Shown here piece after piece: positions 58,921 to 64,000 of a stretch of DNA of 64,000 bases. A model generated the notes under the pieces. That model had not been told where the DNA came from. It was given only the letters and a program-made list of their open reading frames with translations, and did no database searches. A program made the position numbers and the translations under genes. Source of the DNA: CAVLDP01 sp963661945 (GTDB lineage Bacteria; Bacillota; Clostridia; Lachnospirales; Lachnospiraceae); the NCBI GenBank assembly GCA_963661945.1, contig CAVLDP010000001.1:122318-186317 (forward strand). Direction: 5' to 3'. Positions within the stretch are counted from its first letter, which is position 1, and each line of letters begins with the position of its first letter.

Positions 58921-59299
58921 GCCACTCTAAATCTCCTCTATCTAGCGATTTGATCAATAATTCCGCAGTTGCAAGATTTGTCGCAAGGGGAATGTTATTT
59001 GCATCACAAATGCGAACAATATTATTCACATCTGGTTCATTTGACTTAGGACTAAGAGGATCTCTTAGGAAAATAACAAGATCAATGTTATTGTGCTCAA
59101 TCTGTGCGCCAAGCTGCTGCGTGCCGCCTAAGTGTCCGGCCAAATATTTATGAATAGTAAGATTTGTAACCTCTTCAATTAATCGACCTGTTGTGCCTGT
59201 AGCAAATAAATCATTCTTAGATAATATTCCATGATATGCGATACAGAAATTCTGCATTAGTTTCTTCTTGGAATCGTGTGCGACTAATCCGATATTCAT
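58904..59299 (-). CDS. mgsA: Methylglyoxal synthase family protein with altered active site
   Basis: By fold this is MgsA, which converts dihydroxyacetone phosphate to methylglyoxal: ALVAHD-like start (LVAHDSKKK), LFATGTTGRLIEE, FLRDPLSP and IPLATNLATAE. An ungapped alignment to E. coli MgsA puts Thr60 where catalytic Asp71 should be (GGTQQ for GGDQQ) and Asn87 where His98 should be (NEPDV for HDPDV/HEPDV). His8 and Asp90 are kept. It is therefore probably inactive as a methylglyoxal synthase or has another activity. It lies between rodA and dac, with AGGAGG before the ATG. Confidence 0.85.
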   Translation of the reverse strand: MNIGLVAHDSKKKLMQNFCIAYHGILSKNDLFATGTTGRLIEEVTNLTIHKYLAGHLGGTQQLGAQIEHNNIDLVIFLRDPLSPKSNEPDVNNIVRICDANNIPLATNLATAELLIKSLDRGDLEWREMYK

Positions 59300-59308
59300 A
59301 ATTGCCTC

Positions 59309-60412
59309 CTAGTATTTCTTACTGCCTTGCAATGATACATTTAGGACAAAACCCATTCCAAAATATATCGTTACCAGAGATGTCAATCCATAGCTGATAA
59401 AAGGTAGTGGTAAGCCTGTGTTTGGCATTAGAGCTGTGACAACACAGATATTTACAAAGCTCTGATATCCAACAAGGGAAGCCATGCCAATACAAATAAG
59501 CTCGCCTGATTTGTTACGAGCCTTACGTGCTACCTTAATGCATTCTATAGTAACTACTAATAGTAGTATAACAATTATTACAGAACCGATAAAGCCCAAT
59601 TCCTCTCCTGCAACGGCAAAGATAAAGTCGGTCTGAGGTTCCGAAATATAGTTACCATTCTTAACAGAATCAATGGAATCGTTGTTAAGACCCTTGCCAA
59701 ATAGCATGCCAGATCCGATTGCCATAATACTATTCTGTTGTTGATAGGAAGACGCTGGATAATCCTCTGGATGAAGCCAGGCCAGAATACGTAGTCCTTG
59801 ATATTCATCTAGAATCGTCTGATTCTCCTGCGAAACCAGTAATAGCAAAAGTAAAAGGGCTGGAACGGTAATTCCAAGTACCCAGGCAACAACCTTATAA
59901 CTAAGTCCAGCTGCAAAAAGCATGGTCGCAATAATAAGGAAGGTAACAATTGTTGTTGACAGGTCAGGCTCCTCTACAATCAGGATAAGAGGAATGCCGG
60001 CAAGAATGATACTGATAAGTAATCTTCTTCTGGTGTTTAGATCATCTTCATGGTCCATAAAATATTTGGCAAAGAAAAGTACAAGAAGTACTTTGCCAAG
60101 TTCTGAAGGCTGGAATCGAATTCCGACATCAATCCAACGTGTAGCACCGGAAGTGCTATCGCCAAATAAGAGAACGAGCCCTAGAAGAAGAATGACAAGT
60201 CCATAGAAGATCCAGGCAAATTGCAGGACAAAGTCGTAATCCACAAAGGATACAATTACCATAATAATAAGACCTATAACCATTCCGATAATCTGCTTGT
60301 TCTGATAATCAGAATTTGCAGAACCGATAACCAGGATTCCAAGTATCGTAAGAGCTATGATTGCAATTACAAGTATGAAGTTATAATTTTTGAATTTGTA
60401 ATTCTGAAACAT
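59309..60412 (-). CDS. rodA: RodA, SEDS peptidoglycan glycosyltransferase
   Basis: Elongasome polymerase that works with PBP2. About ten hydrophobic helices in 367 residues, with SEDS motifs QPSELGKVLLVLFFA, EEPDLSTTIVTFLI, AGEELGFIGSV and the closing LPLPFISYGLTSL. The minC gene ends one base upstream, and PBP2 (61122-63983) is upstream in the same operon, giving the SEDS-bPBP pair. The ribosome site before the ATG is weak, so translation may be coupled to minC. Confidence 0.93.
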   Translation of the reverse strand: MFQNYKFKNYNFILVIAIIALTILGILVIGSANSDYQNKQIIGMVIGLIIMVIVSFVDYDFVLQFAWIFYGLVILLLGLVLLFGDSTSGATRWIDVGIRFQPSELGKVLLVLFFAKYFMDHEDDLNTRRRLLISIILAGIPLILIVEEPDLSTTIVTFLIIATMLFAAGLSYKVVAWVLGITVPALLLLLLLVSQENQTILDEYQGLRILAWLHPEDYPASSYQQQNSIMAIGSGMLFGKGLNNDSIDSVKNGNYISEPQTDFIFAVAGEELGFIGSVIIVILLLVVTIECIKVARKARNKSGELICIGMASLVGYQSFVNICVVTALMPNTGLPLPFISYGLTSLVTIYFGMGFVLNVSLQGSKKY

Positions 60413-60413
60413 A

Positions 60414-61109
60414 TTAGTCTAAATTCCGTTCTGCTAGTTGATTCAGTAGGCCGCTTCGCATAGGCTCGGCAATCAGTTGCCCATCAAAGGCTCCAATTAC
60501 GACAGCATCATCGTTGATACGATGGAATCTCTTGAAAAAGGATTCATTTCTATGAATGTCGCTGTGAAGTGAGCCAATGGTTGCGTCAGTTGCATCAAGA
60601 TAAGATGTAACAATATAGGTATCAGTAGTATTACTGCCATCTCCTGCAATTACATTTCCTGACATGCTACCAAGTATAATGACATTTCCTCTTGCCTTTA
60701 CGGTTGCCTTGGCTTTAACATCACCCAGGATTAATAGGCTCGAGTCGGATGTAACAATCATATCGGAAGTTACATTTCCAACATGAATCTTGGCATTTTG
60801 ATAGATGTTCTCCTGATAGAAATGATCCATCATCCCAAGCATTCTGACATCGGTTAGTTCATTTTGATCCTCGATAAATTGAAATTTAAGATCACTATGC
60901 TCTTCTACTGCAAGAAGAACCTTCTTATAATCTTCTGGATCCATCTCTCTTCCACTAATCGATAAGACCATCTGACCGGAACCAAAGAAGCTTCGATTCT
61001 CTTCAAATTTGTCTGAAATATCCTGCAGAAGTTCTGTGAAGGGAAGACTGTCATCTAAAATCAGGTGAAGGCCATTCTTACTACTTTTGATGATACAAGA
61101 GTTCTTCAT
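60414..61109 (-). CDS. minC: MinC-like septum-site protein, lacking MinD partner genes
   Basis: FtsZ antagonist by family. The N-terminal domain (about 1-100) precedes the C-terminal beta-helix, seen as LLILGDVKAKATVKARGNVIILGSMSGNVIAG, the MinC-C signature. The RSGQ motif that binds MinD is expected about 20 residues earlier but reads VTSDM by ungapped alignment to E. coli MinC. minD and minE, usually next, are absent; rodA begins one base later. ATG 61109 is chosen because AGGAGGAG at 61116-61123 is well spaced from it. It is likely functional without MinD or has a changed role. Confidence 0.85.
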   Translation of the reverse strand: MKNSCIIKSSKNGLHLILDDSLPFTELLQDISDKFEENRSFFGSGQMVLSISGREMDPEDYKKVLLAVEEHSDLKFQFIEDQNELTDVRMLGMMDHFYQENIYQNAKIHVGNVTSDMIVTSDSSLLILGDVKAKATVKARGNVIILGSMSGNVIAGDGSNTTDTYIVTSYLDATDATIGSLHSDIHRNESFFKRFHRINDDAVVIGAFDGQLIAEPMRSGLLNQLAERNLD

Positions 61110-61121
61110 AAGCATCTCCTC

Positions 61122-63983
61122 CTAATCAGTAAAGGAATTGGATGAGGAATCAACGGAGGTAGCATCACCACCGGTTGCAAGATTTACAGATTCTTCATCA
61201 TTAAAATAACATCCAATAATATATTTTGATACGTCAGCAGCATTATGCGAGGTGTAACCATATGGAATTCTTGTTGCAATGGCAATCTCTGGATTCTCAT
61301 ATGGAGCATATCCTATAAATAACGCATGGTTTGGACGAGTCTTAACCTGCTGAGCTGTACCAGTCTTACCGGCAACGTTTATGCTAAATCCATTAAAGGA
61401 CGATAAGGATTCAACAACCATTCGCATACCAGAGTGAATGGCAGACCATTCAGAGGAATTAAGAACGTTCACTTCATTTCTGACTTCAGAACCATATGAC
61501 TTAATAACATTGCCATAGGAATCCTCAACATGATCAAGAAGACTAAGATTATACACAGTTCCGGAATTGGCAATTGCAGTAGCATATCTCGCAAGAGAAA
61601 TGGTTGTGAAGTTATGATCTGACTGTCCAATTGCAGCCATGACAGGATATTCTGTGGCAATCTCCGGTGTATTCTCTTCAATCTCAACACCAGTCTTCTC
61701 ATCAAGTCCATAGAGAGAGGCATACTTCTGCAGAATAGCAATACCTGTTGGATCATCATAGTTATTCGCACCACCCGCTAGCTCGTAACCAATCTCATAG
61801 AAGAAATAGTTACAAGAATCTCGAATAGCTTCTGATACATTGATGAAGCCGTGTGTACTTGGATAGTACCAGCACTTAGGTGTATTGGATACCTTCATAA
61901 ATATACCAAGATCCTGGATTGTGGATGTCGTCGTTATAATACCTTCTGCAAGACCGGCAGTAGATGATATTGGCTTAAAGGTAGATCCTGGAGCAGTTCT
62001 CTGCTGGGTTGCATGATTGTAAAGTGGATTCGATTCATTGGTCGTTAGAGAGGCATAATAAGAGGAATCCACGGAATTGGCTAGCTTATTATTGTCAAAG
62101 CCCGGATAACTCACACAGGCAAGGACATCACCCGTATTCACATCAATAACAACACTAGAACCAGAGCATGGATCAAGTGCTAAATCAGCAGGGGTAATCT
62201 CTAGGTTTTTGATTTTATTCTTGAGGAAATCATAAGCAGAACCACTATTTGCGATAGAATTGCGCTCCTCTTCATTCCATTCTAAGATGCCCTGATCATA
62301 TAGAATAGTACATAGCTCAGATCCTGTAATTTGATCATCGTGAATTGCATACTTATAGATTAGCTTAGAGAATTCGGTATCGGACTTAAGCTCATCTAAT
62401 GTATAGGTAATAAGCTCCTTGTAGAGTTCATCGGTATCAACATATTTTTCTTTTACGGTAAATGAAGTAATATCAATCCAATTTTCCTCTAAGGCATAGA
62501 TTAAATATTCATTTACACTTAACTCTTCGTTCGTCCATTTCTTGTATTCATCTGTTGTTGTATCGATGGCATCGCTGTTAAATATGCCCTGACTCTTTAG
62601 CCATTTAACAATGTAGGTTGAATAAGACTGATACTCATCGGATAAATCGCCATAAATAGTAGGGCTTGAAGAAAGCAGCTGCGACTTCAGTGTAGAGAAT
62701 ACACTTGATTGTCTACTATTAAATTTGGCAGCAACATTTTTCTCAATATCTGAAGAATCTTCATCCTCTAAGGAATTAATATCGATTAATCCATTATCAA
62801 CTAGAGCAAAATAGACATCGTAGATTGGAATTACGATATCGGATGCAGAAGAATTACTTGAAGCATTATATTCTCTTGTGTTAACGATTTTGGAATATAG
62901 AATACCTGCAATCTCCTGCTCTAAGAGGTTATAGGTATCAAGCTGGAGATCGTAATCAATAGAGAGATAAACATCATTTCCAGTAATTGGCTCTACATAA
63001 TCTGTGACTTCAATTGGATTACCAACAGAATCTACATAGAGTGTCTTACTACCCTTCGTTCCACTAAGGTATGAGTTCATATACTGCTCAATACCTGCTT
63101 TACCAATTGTATCGGTTAATTCGACTGTATCGTCCTCTTCTACTAGCTCATTGTATTCGTCGGTAGATATGGTTCCGGTATAGCCAATAATCGATGCAAA
63201 TGCTTCTCCATCTACGTATTGACGGACGGATTTTTCTTCGATTGTGACTCCGGTAAGCTCATTTTCATTTTCCTTGATATAGGCAACGGTCTCGTCAGAA
63301 ACATTGGAAGCAATGGTTGTTGCAATATATTTCTGATAAGAATTCTGGCTCATTCCGTAGCGGACAATTGCGATTTCATAACGGAGCTTCTTGGAATATT
63401 GGTCGGATATATCATAACGATGTTCTCCTTCTAGATATTCCATGATCTCATCTGCGCTAGCATCCTTCTCATTGATCCCATATTTGTTATTTGTTGATAA
63501 ATCATTAATGGATGAGTAACCAAAGATGTCAGCACGAAAACGCTGAAGTGAAGTTCCAGAGACAGAAAACTGATATTCTCCAGCGGAATCAATATAGATG
63601 GAGAAATTATTATCGATAGAATCTCCATTTTCCTCGATACTTGTAATAACCTCGGCAAGCTCTGCATTGAGGGTCTCATTCTTGTCAATATTGTCATAGG
63701 TTCCGGAATCCGTGATTGTTACCGCATAAGCAAGCTTGTTATATGCGAGTAAATTCCCGTTTCGATCATAAATATTACCCCTGGTTGCTTCTACGCTATC
63801 GGTCTTTGCTATTTTCAGGTTGTAGTTATTGAGATAGTAAGAACCACGAATAATTTGTAGCACAAAAAGACGTCCTACAAGAATTGCAGAGAACAGTGAA
63901 AAAATTGCCACAATTATATTGAGGCGTGATGAGAATATTAAGCTAAAGAAATTAAGAATCTTATTACGCAAAATGAATGTCAC
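61122..63983 (-). CDS. mrdA: PBP2 (MrdA), class B transpeptidase with large insertion
   Basis: Elongation-specific transpeptidase paired with RodA. A membrane helix (about 22-46), a pedestal domain (VEATRGNIYDRNGNLLA) and catalytic motifs S667-T-F-K670, S723-C-N725 and K873-T-G875. At 953 residues it is far longer than the usual 600-700. The excess is about 235 residues (361-598) between SIDYDLQLDTYNLL and SSVVIDVNTGDVLACVS, inside the transpeptidase domain. The start is uncertain: GTG 63983 lies in an AGAGGTGA ribosome-site-like sequence, TTG at 63971 is well spaced from it, and the frame stays open to the window edge. mreBCD would lie beyond. Confidence 0.92.
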   Translation of the reverse strand: MTFILRNKILNFFSLIFSSRLNIIVAIFSLFSAILVGRLFVLQIIRGSYYLNNYNLKIAKTDSVEATRGNIYDRNGNLLAYNKLAYAVTITDSGTYDNIDKNETLNAELAEVITSIEENGDSIDNNFSIYIDSAGEYQFSVSGTSLQRFRADIFGYSSINDLSTNNKYGINEKDASADEIMEYLEGEHRYDISDQYSKKLRYEIAIVRYGMSQNSYQKYIATTIASNVSDETVAYIKENENELTGVTIEEKSVRQYVDGEAFASIIGYTGTISTDEYNELVEEDDTVELTDTIGKAGIEQYMNSYLSGTKGSKTLYVDSVGNPIEVTDYVEPITGNDVYLSIDYDLQLDTYNLLEQEIAGILYSKIVNTREYNASSNSSASDIVIPIYDVYFALVDNGLIDINSLEDEDSSDIEKNVAAKFNSRQSSVFSTLKSQLLSSSPTIYGDLSDEYQSYSTYIVKWLKSQGIFNSDAIDTTTDEYKKWTNEELSVNEYLIYALEENWIDITSFTVKEKYVDTDELYKELITYTLDELKSDTEFSKLIYKYAIHDDQITGSELCTILYDQGILEWNEEERNSIANSGSAYDFLKNKIKNLEITPADLALDPCSGSSVVIDVNTGDVLACVSYPGFDNNKLANSVDSSYYASLTTNESNPLYNHATQQRTAPGSTFKPISSTAGLAEGIITTTSTIQDLGIFMKVSNTPKCWYYPSTHGFINVSEAIRDSCNYFFYEIGYELAGGANNYDDPTGIAILQKYASLYGLDEKTGVEIEENTPEIATEYPVMAAIGQSDHNFTTISLARYATAIANSGTVYNLSLLDHVEDSYGNVIKSYGSEVRNEVNVLNSSEWSAIHSGMRMVVESLSSFNGFSINVAGKTGTAQQVKTRPNHALFIGYAPYENPEIAIATRIPYGYTSHNAADVSKYIIGCYFNDEESVNLATGGDATSVDSSSNSFTD

Positions 63984-64000
63984 CTCTACGATTGTCGTCT

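Noticed and set aside
61469..61774. 101-codon frame on the minus strand inside mrdA
   Set aside because: It is in another frame of PBP2 over the catalytic region (SCN to after it) and has no independent start signal.
1..64000. Mobile element, prophage or CRISPR
   Set aside because: No transposase, integrase with phage genes, repeat-spacer array or long direct repeats were seen. The single tyrosine recombinase looks chromosomal.
1..64000. tRNA or rRNA genes
   Set aside because: I saw no cloverleaf-like segment or rRNA block in the intergenic gaps, which are all under about 260 bases.

Overview
The window reads as a dense chromosomal segment of a low-to-moderate GC anaerobic Firmicute of class Clostridia, most like a Lachnospiraceae member. 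The lineage call is inference. It rests on the Rnf ion-pumping complex, ytfJ/gerW with a DUF2953 neighbour, RemA, SepF, an RqcH/NFACT protein, RecU as Holliday resolvase, a Prp-processed L27, and strong Shine-Dalgarno sites with many TTG/GTG starts. I see no tRNA, rRNA, IS element, prophage or CRISPR array. No intergenic gap exceeds about 260 bases, so there are no long gene-free stretches.

Layout, left to right. (1) 1-5542: rnfC(partial)-D-G-E-A-B, then a convergent apbE, which encodes the flavin transferase that would load FMN on RnfD and RnfG. (2) 5673-11182: proB, ynzC-like, 5-formyl-THF cyclo-ligase, miaB, a NusG-II/Gx-transporter membrane pair that resembles the EetA/EetB families, and ruvAB. 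(3) 11186-18836: zapA, a U32 (RlhA-like) protein, a SEDS glycosyltransferase with a PbpA-like transpeptidase, then nudix-unknown-DUF2953-ytfJ. (4) 18926-25111: rpmB, asp23-fakA-recG, and convergent rqcH. (5) 25199-34289: one long rightward run, yicC-remA-gmk-rpoZ-rimO-pgsA-cinA-rsmD-coaD-(coiled coil), followed by pseudouridine synthases, a HAD phosphatase and recU. (6) 34294-43158: hisZ-G-D-B and a HisIE fused to a dead HisA/HisF-like barrel, then a radical-SAM/DUF2344 pair and an RNase G-like protein. (7) 43147-47507: rplU-prp-rpmA, obgE, yhbY, a NadD-YqeK fusion, rsfS. (8) 47520-52063: lexA and a divergent SOS-controlled yneA-like gene, an HD-GYP protein, an acyltransferase, dtd, and a Xer-type recombinase preceded by a perfect 15-6-15 inverted repeat. 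(9) 52060-63983, all leftward: mrdA-minC-rodA-mgsA-dac-HlyD-like-ylmE-sepF-ylmH-aroB-lspA-rluD-like, a cell-shape, division and envelope cluster.

Most content is ordinary housekeeping. The points that stand out are as follows. The MgsA homologue has lost two active-site residues (Thr for Asp, Asn for His). MinC sits where minC-minD-minE is expected, has no minDE, and lacks the RSGQ MinD-binding signature. PBP2 carries about 235 extra residues inside its transpeptidase domain. A recombinase-site-like palindrome lies directly upstream of the Xer-type gene. The HisIE fusion carries a pseudo-enzyme barrel. Rnf, ApbE and an EetAB-like pair occur together. I see no clearly new defence or mobile system. 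The cell-shape cluster with repeated loss of signature residues is the most promising undescribed biology here.
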